Shown here piece by piece: positions 21,356 to 34,379 of a stretch of 64,000 nt of DNA. The stretch comes from Gaeumannomyces sp. JS-464 (lineage: Eukaryota > Ascomycota > Sordariomycetes > Magnaporthales > Magnaporthaceae). Location: positions 1,725,001 through 1,789,000 of the forward strand of contig NGZR01000006.1 of assembly GCA_002197995.1 (NCBI GenBank). Direction: 5' to 3'. Position numbers and translations under genes: made by a program. Under the pieces are notes generated by a model that worked only from the letters and a program-made list of their open reading frames with translations, made no database searches and was not told the origin of the DNA. Positions within the stretch are counted from its first letter, which is position 1; every line of letters starts with the position of its first letter.

Positions 21356-23180
21356 TTCCGATAATATTATAAGTTTATAAAAACTTAAACCGAAATATAA
21401 ACGCAATAAAAATATTGCGAAAACTTTGTTAAAAATAAAACTAATAGCTATAAACTTTACAGGTTTTTACAATTTTTGTTAACGTTTAACGAAGTATAGT
21501 AAAAAGTTATTATAAATTTCGTTATTAAACTTTCTTAATTTAAAAAACTAATAATTAAAGTTAAATACGATAACGTAATGGTAATAATAAATAGGTTTAT
21601 TAAATATGCTTTGTTTTTACTATATAAAAAAAGCAACGACGTTACTAAGTTAACTTACGTTTTTATTAAAAACGTAATAGTAAAATACATTACGTCGAAC
21701 TGTTTAATTACGAATAAAAACATGTTATTTATAAGTAAATTTTAAAAAAAGCTTATAGTTAAATTAAAAGCCGAGCATTTTTTATTTACGGTTTACCACT
21801 TTTAAATAAATAGGTAAACAATACGAATAAATTTAATTATAAAATAATATTTACGTTATTATATTAATTATAAATAAAACAATTAAATAGTTATAATTAT
21901 TTTTTACAGTTTAATTCGCGTATAACAATTTAATTTAAAAAAGTACGAGAATTATACCGTTTTTCGTAAATTACGGGTTTACGCTTATAGCGTAAAAAAA
22001 CTTAAAGCAGGGAAATACGCTTTAACAACGAAAATATAAGTAATAAAACTTATAAAAAAACACTTTTAAATAAAATTCGAAAAGTTACAACACCGTATAG
22101 CTATCGAAATAAATAAAAAAGAATTAAAAAACCAACTTTTAAAAAAAGGGATAACGTGTATTTTTTTCGACGCAATAATAAACAAAACGATTAAACAATA
22201 TATTAAACCATAAAAAACTAGAACTTTTTAAAATATTAAAAAAAGTTTCGAACGTAAATTACGAATGTTAATTACCACCGATTATAAAATCCTATTTAGT
22301 TTTTTACGTTTTTTTATTAAAATTAATATTATTTAGCATAAAGTTAAACGAGTTAATAAAAATCGAGTTAAAAAACAAATACGAAATTAAAAAGATTTTA
22401 AATTATAAATTAAAAAAACAAATTTAAAAAGTATTTAATTAAATGGAAAAAGTATATTTCCAAAAAAACACTTAAAAAATAACAAACTTTAAACATTGCT
22501 AAATACATTTTACAAAATACTAATAACGGGTTTTATAAAAAAAAAGGTAATAAAAATAACTTAGGAAAAAATGTTTTAAGTTCGGCTTAATATACCCGAT
22601 TTAAAATGAATTTACTTAAAGGAAAAAAAACAAGCAAATTAAAATTTAAATTAATTTTAAACATCGTTTAATTAAAAAAAATAGGAAAACTGGAAAAAAA
22701 AAATTGGCAGTTTAACAAGCCCTTTTTTCGGTTTTTTTAAGTTTTACCCGTTTAGCTTTTTAATGTTATCAAAATTACAACGGATTATACAAATATACTT
22801 TTTATATTAAAATTTTTCCTATTTTCGAAAACGCTTACACTTATTTTTTAAACGACGAATTTCGTTGGAAATTAAATTTATTTTATCGCCAAATTTGGAA
22901 AATTAAAAGGCAACATTAAAAAAGCTAAACCCGCGACGAACTTTAAATATCGCAATTCGTACAGTTAAAACGAACGCATTTTAAATAACGAAAAAAGTTT
23001 ACAAACGACGTACGATATAACGTAATACCGCGAAATTCGCAATTCGAATAAAAAAGCATTTCGATGTTAAATATTAAAAGCGATTTAAAAATATCGCTAC
23101 GACGAACGGTTAAAAAACGCGAAAAAAAGGTTTTCGCTTTTGCATTTAATTAAACATTTTTCGTTAATAAAAAAGGGATA
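21356..23180 (+). mobile_element. Ty3/Gypsy chromovirus fragment: integrase and chromodomain relic
   Basis: Plus-strand translation near 21560-21720 gives YDNVMVIINRFIKYALF, then FIKNVIVKYITS and later RTIRINL and YLRYYINYK. These are blocks of a retroviral-type integrase core with RIP substitutions. Near 22360-22450, KYEIKKILNYKLKKQ matches the start of the chromodomain also seen in the minus-strand Gypsy copies near 37.1 and 44.2 kb. The upstream RT/RH part and LTRs are absent; the fragment lies between two DNA transposons. Confidence 0.65.
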
Positions 23181-25030
23181 ACGTGGTTTATTAACAAGTT
23201 GCGCATATAACCAAATCGCGCGTTTTTTATCGCGACCCGCGTTTTTTACTTTTAATTTTAATTTTTTAACAACCACAAATAAAATCGACATTTAAAAAAG
23301 CTAAAATTATTATCGCTATGTAAGCAATTTAATTTAATAGGGGATTAAATTTACGTTTAGCAGTTAAACTTTACGATATTTTTAAATTTATATTACGCGA
23401 TTAAAGCGCTAGTAAACCTGCTTAACGCGATTGCGAACCCAATTTTTAAAAATTAACGAAATCCGAAAAGGAAACGCTTATTAAATACATATTTAACTGG
23501 ATTTTCACGCATCCCTTTCCCGGCATTTTAATATTAAAATATAACTAATTAATTGCTCGCCGAACGCGACGCGACAGCTATTAGCAAATGCTAAGTTAAA
23601 CAGTTCGTTAAACGCCGCGTAAAACTTAATACACGTTAAATTCGAAAACACGATTATTAAAAGCTAAATGCGAAAATTTTAAACTTGTTTTTACGTAATT
23701 CGATTTTATATAAAACAGTATAGTTAAATATAGTATTTTAAATAATAATATTTATAATTTTAACAAAACCGGCTTTTTTATAAGCATAATCGCGGCCGTT
23801 ATAATTATTATAATATTAAAAAGTTGTAATAAAATAAAATTGGTTTAACATAGTAATTAAAAATAAATTACAATTATTTAAAAGGTTAATTGTTATAATT
23901 AAGCGATTTTTTTTATTATCGTAAAAAAGCAATACCATTTGGCCAATTGGTATTTAAAAATCGATTTTCCACGCGATTAAATTATTTTAACAAATTTTAA
24001 CAAGTAAATTACAAATAAGCTCGGTTTAAAATAAATTTAACATTTTAATAAATACATTATATCGCGTATAAAAAGCATTTACGTTTATTAATATAAAACG
24101 GCTACGAAACTTACTATTCGATAAATTTTAAACTTTATTACTAAAAACATAATATTATTACGTTTTGCATATTTTCGTATTCGTTTTAATTTTTTTAACC
24201 TTTTAACGTTAAATATTTTAACCTTTTAAAAAAGCGTACGGTTAACAAATTGAAAATTTAATAAATTTACACGTTAACTACGTAATTAAAATCGAGTTCT
24301 TTTTAGCGTTTAAAACGGCATTTTTAACTTTATAACTAAAAAAAACATTTAAACAAGCTTTCGATAAGTTAGCTTTGCTCCTTTTAATCCGGGTTTGGTT
24401 TTAAAAAAGTTAAATGTAAAGTTACGAATTTTAATTTCTGCGAAAAAGATTTTAAATAACGCCGAACATTAAATTTTTAAAACGCCGTAAATAGTTAAAA
24501 AAGCAACTTCGTAATTTAAAAATATTAAAACTCGAATTACTAACTACCAGGGTAGCTTTTTAACATTTATACTAGCAGTTATAAACCAAATTGCAAAAGG
24601 GACGAAAGCGATAATGCATAAAATAGCCCTTGTCCAAGCTGAAATATTTACGTTTAAAAAGCGAACGAGGCATTTAACAAACGCCGAAAGGCTAAAAAAA
24701 ACACGTTTTTAACTCGAAAGGTTACTTATTATCGAAAGAATACGAAATGTTTTAAACCAGTAAACCTTAAATGGATAACTATAGTAAAAAATACGCAATT
24801 ATAAAGGTTAAAAAAAAAGGCGACGACGATTCGTTAGCGATACGGCATTTACGGTAAAACTGGATATAATACGCGCATTTGTTAAAAAAAGTAAAAATGT
24901 TTAATATATACAGTTTTAAATAGTTTAAATAAATTCCTAGCGTTATTAAGTTAATATACGCGTCGATTAATTAAAAGTCGGGTATAAATGCGCGATTTGG
25001 TAATATGCGCAACTCGTTAATAAACCACGT
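23181..25030 (+). mobile_element. Fot1/pogo-type DNA transposon, full-length, RIP-degraded
   Basis: This 1850-bp unit starts ACGTGGTTTATTAACAAGTTGCGC and ends GCGCAACTCGTTAATAAACCACGT, flanked by TA on both sides. It is collinear throughout with the element at 8460-10318. The transposase frame is present only as a stop-riddled trace. Confidence 0.85.
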
Positions 25031-25344
25031 TAAAAAAATGGTAAAAAAAGGAAAATACTTATTATTAACGAAAAAATTAAAGTAATAAATATAGCTAAAA
25101 AAATTAATTTAAAAAGGAAACTTAATGTTATAATTAAAGCCGTAAAAACTAAAAGGTTAAATGGAAAAATACTAAAAAAAGTAAATTAAAAAAATGTATT
25201 TTTACCTTTTATTAAGCTAAAAGTTACGTAATTATAAAAGTAATACGCTTAATATTTTAAGTATTAAAAGTAGCATTTAATACTTTTAAAATTCGCAATA
25301 TTAAAAAAAGCGTTCGTTTAGCATTATAAGAATTTAAATATATG

Positions 25345-25546
25345 ATAAAAAGGGTTTTTTAATATAAATAATTCAATTAAAACTTCGGCATTAGTTAACT
25401 TAAGTTAGCTTTTAAGCATTTTTTAAAGTAAGTAATTAAAGTTTAATGTTTAAATTTTTAATTTTTTTTTAAACTGCTAAGCACTACTACTATTAAAACC
25501 ACTTTTAAAGCGTTTTATTTTAAAAGTAAAACTTTTAATTGTAACA
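25345..25546 (-). repeat. LTR fragment (Gypsy family), reverse orientation
   Basis: Read on the minus strand it starts TGTTACAATTAAAAG and contains AGCTAACTTAAGTTAACTAA and GCCGAAGTTTT, blocks shared with the other LTRs of this family. The far end is not clear. Confidence 0.6.
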
Positions 25547-25821
25547 GTTTTAAATTTGCCTTTTTCTTTTTTATAAAGGTTTAACGAAAGGAATTTATAC
25601 GTACTAACCGCGATAAGTGTAATCAGCGTAGTAAATTAAAATAACGCTAATTATTTAGTAAATTTCGTTATTTTATCTTTTTTTTTTTTTGCAAATTTCG
25701 TTATTATAAATTTAAAAAAGCGCGTTATATTAACAACGTTATTTAAGTTAAATTTATAATTACCGAAAACGAAAATCGTATTTTTTATTTTTTCGGGTTT
25801 TTTTACTACGGCTAATTATAT

Positions 25822-26229
25822 TGTTACGACCAGCATGTAAAGCTTTAAAAAACGAAGCGGAAAAGGGCTTTAAGTGGTGCCCCTGCCCCGCTTACGTTAA
25901 AAACAAAAGTCACGTAACTAGGAAAATTATTTAAGGCAAATCCAAAAAAAGATTTGTGGATTTGTAAAAACTCGGGACAAAGTTACAAATCTAAAAAACT
26001 ACTAGGATAAGGCAGCGTGTATATAAAGAATGGATTTCCTATTAACATAGGTAGCTTTTAATTAAAACTTTGGCATTAGTTAACGTAAGTTAGCTCCCAG
26101 GGCATCCCCTAAAGCAAGCAATTAAATTGTCCTTTTAAATTACGTGTTCCTTTATTTACCAGCACCAGCGATACTGTTTTTTCCACCCCCGAAGTTTCCT
26201 ACCTTAGGAGCAAACCCCTAATTGTAACA
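25822..26229 (-). mobile_element. Solo LTR with target-site duplication TATAT
   Basis: This 408-bp unit runs from TGTTACGACCAGC to CCCCTAATTGTAACA and is flanked on both sides by TATAT (25817-25821 and 26230-26234). It lies in the gag remnant in the orientation opposite to it. It is moderately RIP-mutated, less than its host, and retains GGGGATGCC, GGGGCAGGGGC and a G-rich block. Confidence 0.85.
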
Positions 26230-26241
26230 TATATTATTATT

Positions 26242-26582
26242 TGTAGCAATTGTGCCGGTACCGGGTTTTAAAGTAAAAAGGCTTTCGGGTTTATATCCTA
26301 AAAGCTGTGTTTTTAAGTACAAAAAAAGGGCTTATCGTACGAGCTTTGCCTAATATATATATCCCATGCCAAAGGCTGCGGAGTGCGATCGTATAAGGCA
26401 AATCCCGGAGTCGGGATTTAATTTAAAATTTGCACAGCTTTCGTGCATAACGGCTTGGCCGGTGATTTCCGTGCCGGAGCTTCCGTGCCGGGGAAACGAT
26501 GTTTCTTGCTATAAAACCTCGCGCCGTAAATTTTCCGCCTTTCGTAAATAGCTTTGTGCGACTTTTAACTGCCTATTTAACA
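26242..26582 (-). repeat. Solo LTR of the Copia family
   Basis: Read in reverse it is TGTTAAATAGGCAG through GCACAATTGCTACA, the same sequence as the LTRs at 28806-29172 and 54142-54490 (GTCGCAC, CCGTGCCGGAGC in reverse, GATCGCAC..CGGAG). It is less RIP-degraded than those. No exact target duplication was found. Confidence 0.75.
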
Positions 26583-26631
26583 ATAATATTATCCGGTTTT
26601 TTAATAAAATGCTTAATAGGATTAGTTAAAA

Positions 26632-27094
26632 TATTATAATTAAAAAGTTTACGTTTAAAATAAAACGTTTTAAAAATAGTTTAAATAATAGCTATATTTT
26701 ACAATTTAAATTTTTTTAAAAAAATTAAAACCAAATTTTAATTGCTTATTTTAAAAAATGCTTAAAAGCTAATTTAAATTAACTAATCCCGAAATTTTAA
26801 TTAAAAACTATTTAATATAAAAAAATCTTTTTTTTATATAATCCTTTTATTTAACGTATATAACGAGCGTTATATATATTATTTGTTATATTATATAACA
26901 AATATATTAACTATATCATTTAATGCTATGTTTATTATATTTTTTATGTCGTTTAAAAAACATTTTAAACATATTACTTTAATATTACGTAACCCTCGGC
27001 TTAGCTAAGTGCGGGGTAGGGGTTTATTTTCCCTAAGCCGCCTTTTTTTAACGTCCCGCTATTAAACCCTTCCACGTTTTACCTAGTTATAACA
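26632..27094 (+). repeat. Gypsy-family LTR, strongly AT-degraded
   Basis: It starts TATTATAATTAAAAAG (TGTTACAATTAGG after C-to-T and G-to-A change), contains GCTTATTTTAAAAAATGCTTAAAAGC and ends CTAGTTATAACA. It directly adjoins the leader TTAATAGGATTAGTTAAAA shared with 52012, so it is probably the 5' LTR of the minus-strand remnant to its left. Confidence 0.65.
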
Positions 27095-28805
27095 CCTAAC
27101 TAATAAAAAATGCAATTGCAATAAAAGCCTTTTAAAAAAGGCTAATAACCGGTATAAAAAGCCGTTAAAAATGCCGAAACGAACTTAAAACGACATAACA
27201 CATGTTAACGGCTAAAATTAGGTATAATTACATGTTAAATTAAGTCGCCCATCCATTAAACGCCTTTCCTTTTTAAGGTAATAGGTATGCATGCTTATCC
27301 TAACGGCCTTTCGCTTTTGGACATTACGTAAAAATCCTAGCATTTAAACGAAAAGCTTCCCGTCGCAAAGCTATTTTAAAAGGAGCTTATATTACCACTA
27401 CTATTGCTTCCTTTTTAATTGCAAAAATGGTAGCGGAGCCCCTCGTTACCTTTTACAACGCAATAAACCGATGTTTTAAGCTTTAAAAAACTTATTCGCG
27501 AAGCTTAATACGGTAGTAATAGTTTTAATATATAAACACCGGCCGTTTACTTTTTCGCTCAAATCGCTCCCATTAAAACTACTAACCTTTTTTATTTTCT
27601 TTATCGTTTGCTATTTTACTATTTAAAAATCCTTTGCCTAAAACACAAACCGAGCAATACTTTCCACGTTTTTCCTCGCACGTTTAATTTTTAAAATCCG
27701 TACTAAATTAAATATTATAATTTCCCGTCCCCCGCCGTTTTAAAACTTTTATACCGTTAAACGTAAAGTATTTTAAGCTAACGATTATTTTACCACGCCG
27801 AGTCGCGTTAAGCAAACAAAACCGGAGCTAACTTAAACCGAGGAGCTTTTCGCGGGCAACGAATCCTTTAAAACCAATAGCTTTCGTTTTAAAATTGCCG
27901 AGCTCCGCGAAAAGCTGGCCGATATAATAATGCTTTTAAAAATAGCGTGCGTTCGCTCCGCCGAATAAAGCGTTCGAAATGTTAGCGATTATATAAAACA
28001 GTAATTAAAGCTTAGTAATTTAAACTAGGAGTATTGCGAAGCTAATTGTAAAAAGTTATTAACAAAAGCTTAAATAGGCTTAAGCATTCGCGCGAAGCAA
28101 ACGAGGTTAAAACCCCCGTTTTAGCCGAAATCGCTTTTATCCGTTCGCAATTAGGCATCGCAATTTCGGCGCAACCGTCGCCGCCGGCTTAAGTTTACGG
28201 TTAATTTTAAACGCAAAATGCTCGCTAACCCCCGCCCCCGGTCGATACGAACGTTTTTTCCTACGATAATTAAAACCGTTTAAACCGCGTTAAAAAAGTT
28301 TTTAAATAAGCTCGTAATTATATCGAATTTAACCGTACGGATAGTATTAAAAACTTATTTTTTAACGTAACAAATTTAATAGCACCCGTTAACGACGTAT
28401 ATAAGGATTACTTTATAAAAAAAATCGAACAGCTTTGTAAAATTTTAAAACCACTCGGCTAGTAAAAAAGCATTCGCGTTATTACTAAAAACTTTAATTG
28501 TAAACTTCGTTACGTTAAAATAAATGCCGAAAAGCCTAACGAATTCGAAATAAACGTCCGTTCGTTTAAACGCCGGTTCGAAAAAAAAACGTTCGTTAAA
28601 CGTTAACACCCAAAATGTACCGCGATTATTAAAACCGGCTTATTAACGCGCTAAACGCCGGTACCGTTTACGCTAATGCTAAAAAGCTAAAACGTGCCGG
28701 CCTAAAATTGCAAAAGCTTCGAAATAAGCTCGGTATTAATCTTTTTACTGGTTTAAAACAATACCAAACGAATCGCGTTTATAATAATTTACGGAATTTA
28801 AAATA
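27095..28805 (+). other. Unidentified RIP-degraded coding relic, left of the Copia insertion
   Basis: Plus-strand frames show protein-like stretches such as VLAEIAFIRSQLGIAISAQP, LRYVKINAEKPNEFEINVRS and LKLQKLRNKLGINLFTGL, broken by TAA/TAG. The charged, Gln-rich composition would suit a gag or ORF1 protein of a retroelement, but I recognise no diagnostic motif. The stretch ends at the Copia 5' LTR. Similar-looking sequence resumes at 54491. Confidence 0.4.
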
Positions 28806-29084
28806 TGTTAAATGGGCAGCTAAAAGTCGCACGAAGCTATTTATAAAAGGCGGAAAATTTACGGCTCGAAGCCCCGTGGCAAAAAACAACGTTTCCCCGG
28901 CACGAAAGCTCCGGCACGGAAATTACCAGCTAAGCCGTTATGCATAAAGGTTGTGCAAATTCCAAGTTAAATCCTAACTCCGGGATTTGCTTTGTACGAT
29001 CGCACCCCGCGGCTTTCGATATAAGATATATATATTAAGCAAAGCTCGTACGATAAGCCTTTTTTATATTTAAAAAACAAACAA

Positions 29085-29124
<40 letters not shown>

Positions 29125-29172
29125 TTTAAAAGCCTTTTTACCTTAAAAACCGATACCGGCACGATTGTTATA
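28806..29172 (+). repeat. 5' LTR of the Copia element
   Basis: It begins TGTTAAATGGGCAGCTAAAAG and ends ACGATTGTTATA, and is homologous to 54142-54490. It includes a pure TA microsatellite of about 16 units around 29090-29121 that the 3' copy lacks. Confidence 0.75.
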
Positions 29173-32100
29173 AACATTAATTAATCGGCAAGCTTTACCT
29201 ATTAAGTAGCACAATTTACAAATTGGCAACGTGAAAAGGCGATTTGCACCAGTTAAACGCGAAGCTGCCATAGCGTACGACGTCCTTTTAACGATACAAT
29301 CGTAACCTCGTTCGATAAGTGATCGCGCTTAATCCTAAACGACTTTTTTTACTAAAAAAAAACATTTAAACGGATTTGCAAACTGCAAATGCGACCTGCT
29401 GGAACTACCGGGTCCAACTCGGTTAACTAATAAATATCGCACAAACAAGGAGGAAATCGCGCGCTATTGCGCATTTGTTATTAGTATTTCCTTTTTCCCT
29501 TTTTTTTTAACTAAATAATCCCGGCTTTTAACTTTGCACGATTACCATGTCCGACGAGGCTAAAATACCAAAAGCGGGCTTTGCCGTCGGAACGGCGGAG
29601 TTATAAAAAAAACACTTTTTTTAAAACGAGAATAACCCTGCTTTACTTATGTACGACGAAACGGCAAAAAGTAGCGGCATTTTAACCTTATTATAAAAAA
29701 AAACACACATTTTTAATATTAAAACGAGTAATACAACGTTTGCTAAGTTATAAGCAAGCGACATTTATTATATATTTTATACGATGTTTAGTAAAAGCTA
29801 TTTAGCTATCCTTTTCGAAAAAAACCAATACGTAATATGTTCGCTTAATAATTCGCAAAATAAAAAGCATTTTAATTCGAATTTATCAATTTTACGTTTC
29901 GAAAAAAAATGTTTAAATTGCTATATAATAACGGAATTAACATTTTAAAAAATATGGTTATAAAATAGCTCGTACGAGTTTTAAACCTTACTTTTTTAAA
30001 CACATTATTTTAAACATTTTAGCTTTAGTTTTGCACGATTTTTACAATTAACGAAATAACTTTTGGTTTTAGCAAATAACAAATCGCCCGGGAAAGGATA
30101 ATTCGCACGATCGTTTTAACGGTGGAAATAAACTACCCTAAAACCGAAACGGAATTCGTACGAAAAGCAACTTAAGCATTTAAAATCGTTCCTTTTAAAA
30201 CTCGCACGATATAAGTTTTATTAAAAACTTTAAATTAAAAAAAACTAATACTACGTTATTTTCCCCGATATTTTGTTAAATCGTACGAAGGATTTTTATA
30301 TTAATTATATCGAATTAAACAAACGATAAAACGAAATATATAACTTTTTAAATACTTATGTTAATTCGAAATTAAACCATACGTAGTATTAAACAAACTA
30401 AATAATAATTACTTTCGTACGAATAAAATAAAGCTATTTAAATAAATTATTACCCGAAATGCTAAAAACTATGCTTAATAAATTCCAACTCGTATAAAAA
30501 GCATTAAACGAAAGCTTTTAAAACGAAATTTCTTTGCATATAACGGTTATACAAGTTTACTGTAGCGTTTTAAAGTTAAAAAGCGCTTTTTTTACTTAAA
30601 AAAAATACGTGTAAAGCTTTATTCGCCGATTTGCAAGCATTTTTTTAAATGGCTATAAATCGCATAAGTAAAGATTAATATTTGCTAAAAAACGCTTCGC
30701 ACGGCGCTAATTACACGAATAAGCGCTATTATAACAATTAAAAGCCTTACATAAGTAACCCCCCGTTTTAAAGCACGCGTTAAAGCGGTTTTAAACCTTA
30801 AACCAACTTTTAGCTTCGCATAACTAGCTTTTAACCTCGCGACCAAGCGATGCTACGTATGCAAAAAAAAGGCTGCTAATTAATTAACCACTTGCAAAAA
30901 AAACGAAACGGCGCGAAGTAAAAGTTTTTTTAAACGTACGAAAACTTAAGCACGAAAAAGATAAACTTTAACGCATTTTTTTAAAACTACGAAAGCTTTT
31001 AACCTTCGTATAATAACGACGATTTAAAATAAAACGATACCGATATTAAAAGTTTTTTAATATAATACTTATAGGATTATACGTACCTTTATCGTATAAT
31101 TAGCGAAAATATTTATCGAGTTAACGCGTGCGAAACATTTAACTAGTTTGTGTTATATAACTAATATAGCATAACGTATTAAAAAAAAACTTTAAAATAT
31201 TAGCGCCGCACGTGTTTTTATAATCGGAAAATGCCAATTGGAAATATATTTAAAAAAACCCTTTTGCGAAAATTAATTAAATATTAGGTTCGACCGAAAT
31301 CCGTTTCGGAAGTAACCAGGTCGAAATGTCGATCGGCACGATGCGAATAAAAAACCAGTTAAAAACGATTACGTATTATATTTTAAACTTCCAAATACCT
31401 TTTTTTTGCTTACATAATGCCGATAAGTTAAAATGCTATTTTAATAACGTAAAAAATACTATCGTACGATTAAATGAAATAATTATTTTAATTATATGGA
31501 AATAGGAACACTTATTTTTTAATATTAATTGTACGAAATTAGCCGCGTTTTTTATAAAACTAAAATTAAAAAAACTACGTCGGAAATTCGAACACCCTCG
31601 TACGAAACGTTTTTATCGATTACTAAAAAAAAGCAAGCTACGAAAATATGCAAAAAGAATTTTAAAAAAGATTATTAAAGTTTATTACTATTATTAAACG
31701 CAAAATTTTACTTTTTAATAATTTAAATTTAATAGTAAAGATAACTGCGAATTTATTTACGAAGTAGTAGTAAATATCGTACATTTAAAAGGAAAAAACG
31801 CATTATACGTTATCGATATAGGAATTTGCTTTTAAATGGCTATTTTTATATAACAAATGTTAATTAAGGAAATATAAAACGCATTTTATTAATGCTGGAT
31901 TTACGTTATTAAAAACCATTAAATTACATTTCGCACGACCCTAGTATTAACTTTTCCTCCGAAAAATTCCGCAATTAAACCAAAATTTTAAAAGTGTTAT
32001 ATAAAGAAATGCTAGTAAAAGCATGTTAAGTATTAAGCAAAATCGAACCAGCTTACGTACTATTTAAACAAGCGTACGACAACCCTAAATTTAACGGACT

Positions 32101-32563
32101 TGTTTTAACGCTTTTAGTTTTTAATACGTACCTACGCAATAATTAAAACTTTTTACCATCGCTAAATATCGCATAACGGGCAAAAGCAATTCGAAAAGTA
32201 ATAAAAATGCTTTAAAGCATTCGTGCGAAGGTTAGCGTAAACAAAGCTTTTAATACACGCAACCGGCCTCGCACGAAAAAAACTGCTAAAACTGCCATTT
32301 GAAAACGAAGTTCTGGTTTGGGAAAAAAAGGGGGTAAATAGGACCGTACGCATTTTAAGCAACGAACTACGCTAATATTACCGTCGTAACGGAAAGCGGA
32401 TTTAAAACCTTTTAGCTAATTTAAACCAAGCCGTATAACCGCGACCTAGCGGAAAAAAAGCAAAAAAACCAGCAACCCGTATCGTACGAACTTAAAAAAC
32501 AATAAAAAATTATCGTTATATTAATTTTAACCGCTTTGTTAAAAAAAAGGCAAAAAACGCTTA

Positions 32564-34379
32564 ACGTAATTCATTAATAAGTGGGCCACATTAGTTAATA
32601 GGTTATAACACCCCGACCTCCAGTTAATCGACGCGTATGCTAACCTAACAACGTTAGGAATCCATTTAAACTACTCGGAACTGTATACATCGGACGTTTT
32701 TATTTCTTCCTAGCAAATGCGCGTATTGTGTCCGGTTTTGCCGCAAGTGCCACATCGCCGACGAGTCGTCGTCGCCCTCCTTTTTTAACCCTTATAATCG
32801 CGCATTTTTTATTATAGCTATTTATTTAGCTTTTCTTAGTTTAAAGCATTTCGTACCTTTTCGATAATATGTAACCCTTTTTATCGGACACGTGTTTTTT
32901 TAGCCTTCCGGCGTTTGCTTAGCGCCTCGTTCGCCCTTCGTAACTTAAAGCACTTTTCCTCCAAAAGGTTAACCCGATGCATAATTGCTTTAGCCTTTTT
33001 CGTTAATTGGTTTACAGCCGATAGCATGGGTAACGAAAAGCTGCTTTGGTAATTGGAAATTCGAGCTTTAATATGTTCGGATTGCGAAGTTGCGTTTTTA
33101 ACTGTTTAAAGCGTTTTAAAAGTCCAAAGTTCGGCGTTGCTTAAAGGCTTTTTCGAAGGAGTTAAAGTTCGTAACCTTACATTTAGCTTTTCCAAAACCG
33201 AATCCGGATCGAATGGAGCAAAGCCAGCCTTTTAAAAGCTTTTTTAAATATTTCTTTCGGTTATAAAGGTAAAAAATGCCGTTTTAAACGCCGAAAAAAA
33301 CTCGACCTTAGTTACGTAATTAACGTGTAACCTTATTAAATTTTCGATTTATTAACCGTACGCCTTTTTTAACGGGCTAAAACATTTAACGTTAAGCGGT
33401 TAAAAAAAGTAAAACGAATACGAAGGTATGCAAAGCGTAATAATGTTATGTTTTTAGCAATAAAGCTCGAAATTCGTCGTGTAATGGCTTTCGTAACCAT
33501 TTAGCATTAATAAACGATAAAAGCCATTTGCGCGCGATGCTATGTGTTTATCGAAATGCTGGATCCATTCCAAACCGAGCTTGTTCGTAATCCACCCGTT
33601 AAAACTCGTTATAATAACCCAATCGCGTGGAAAGTCGGTTTCGAATACCAATTGGCCAAATAATACTGCCTTTTAACGATAATAAAAAAAGGGATTGCTT
33701 AACCGTAATTATTAACCTTTTGGATAATTATAACCTATTCCCGGTTGCTAAGCTAAACTAGTTTTGTTTTACTACGGCCTTCCGATGTTATAATAACTAT
33801 AACGGCGGCGATTATACCTATAAGAAAGCCGGTTTCGTCGAAATTGTAAATGTCGTTATTTAAAATGCCATATTTGGCTACAGTATTTCGCATAAGGTCG
33901 AACTAAGCAAAAACGAGCTTAGGATTTTCGCATTTGGCTTTTTAATAATCGTACTTTCGAATTTAGCGCTTGCCGACGGTACCCGCGTCGCGTTCGGCGA
34001 GTAATCGGTTAGCTATATTTTTAACACTAAAATACCGAAAAAGGAATGCGCGAAAATCCAGCTCGAGTATGTACTTAATAAGCGCCTCCTTTTCGGATTC
34101 CGTTAATTTCCGTAATCCGGGCATAGTATCGCGTCGAGCAAGTAAGCCCCGCTTTCGACGCGTTAAAGTTATTTTCGCGACCGAATAGATTTTTGCAGCT
34201 TCCCGTATGTTTAGTTTTAGGTTGGATTGTAAAGCCTAAAAGGTAAGCATTACCCGGCTTTCGTCGTTTCCTATTAACATTGTTATAGGCGGAGGAATTG
34301 GTCGCGAAAAAAAAAGTGTCGCGTGGTCGCGTGTCGTAACCCATTAAACTGATATAGCCCACTTACTAATAAACCACGT
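32564..34379 (-). mobile_element. Fot1/pogo-type DNA transposon inserted in the Copia integrase
   Basis: This 1816-bp unit has inverted ends (right, read in reverse: ACGTGGTTTATTAGTAAGTGGGC; left: ACGTAATTCATTAATAAGTGGGC), each flanked by TA. It is the best preserved copy of its family. Minus-strand translation at 33651-33454 gives RDWVIITSFNGWITNKLGLE, WIQHFDKH, RLLMLNGYESHYTTNFELYC and then NIITLCIPSYS. These are the central blocks of the DDE endonuclease domain of fungal pogo/CENP-B-like transposases, with the second catalytic Asp replaced by Asn in LMLNGYESH. It carries many stops elsewhere and is not functional. Confidence 0.85.

Larger units (their letters stand above)
25560..26631 (-). 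mobile_element. Gypsy gag remnant interrupted by two solo LTRs
   Basis: Sequence at 25560-25821 and 26583-26631 parallels the gag start and leader seen at 51740-52011 (ACCGCGATAAGTG, AATTATATTATT, TAATAGGATTAGTTAAAATA). The two LTRs at 25822-26229 and 26242-26582 sit inside it. The adjoining LTR at 26632-27094 is in the position of its 5' LTR (minus-strand element). Confidence 0.6.

Noticed and set aside
29090..29121. TA microsatellite as a structural or regulatory element
   Set aside because: Simple TA expansion inside a RIP-degraded LTR; the sister LTR lacks it.
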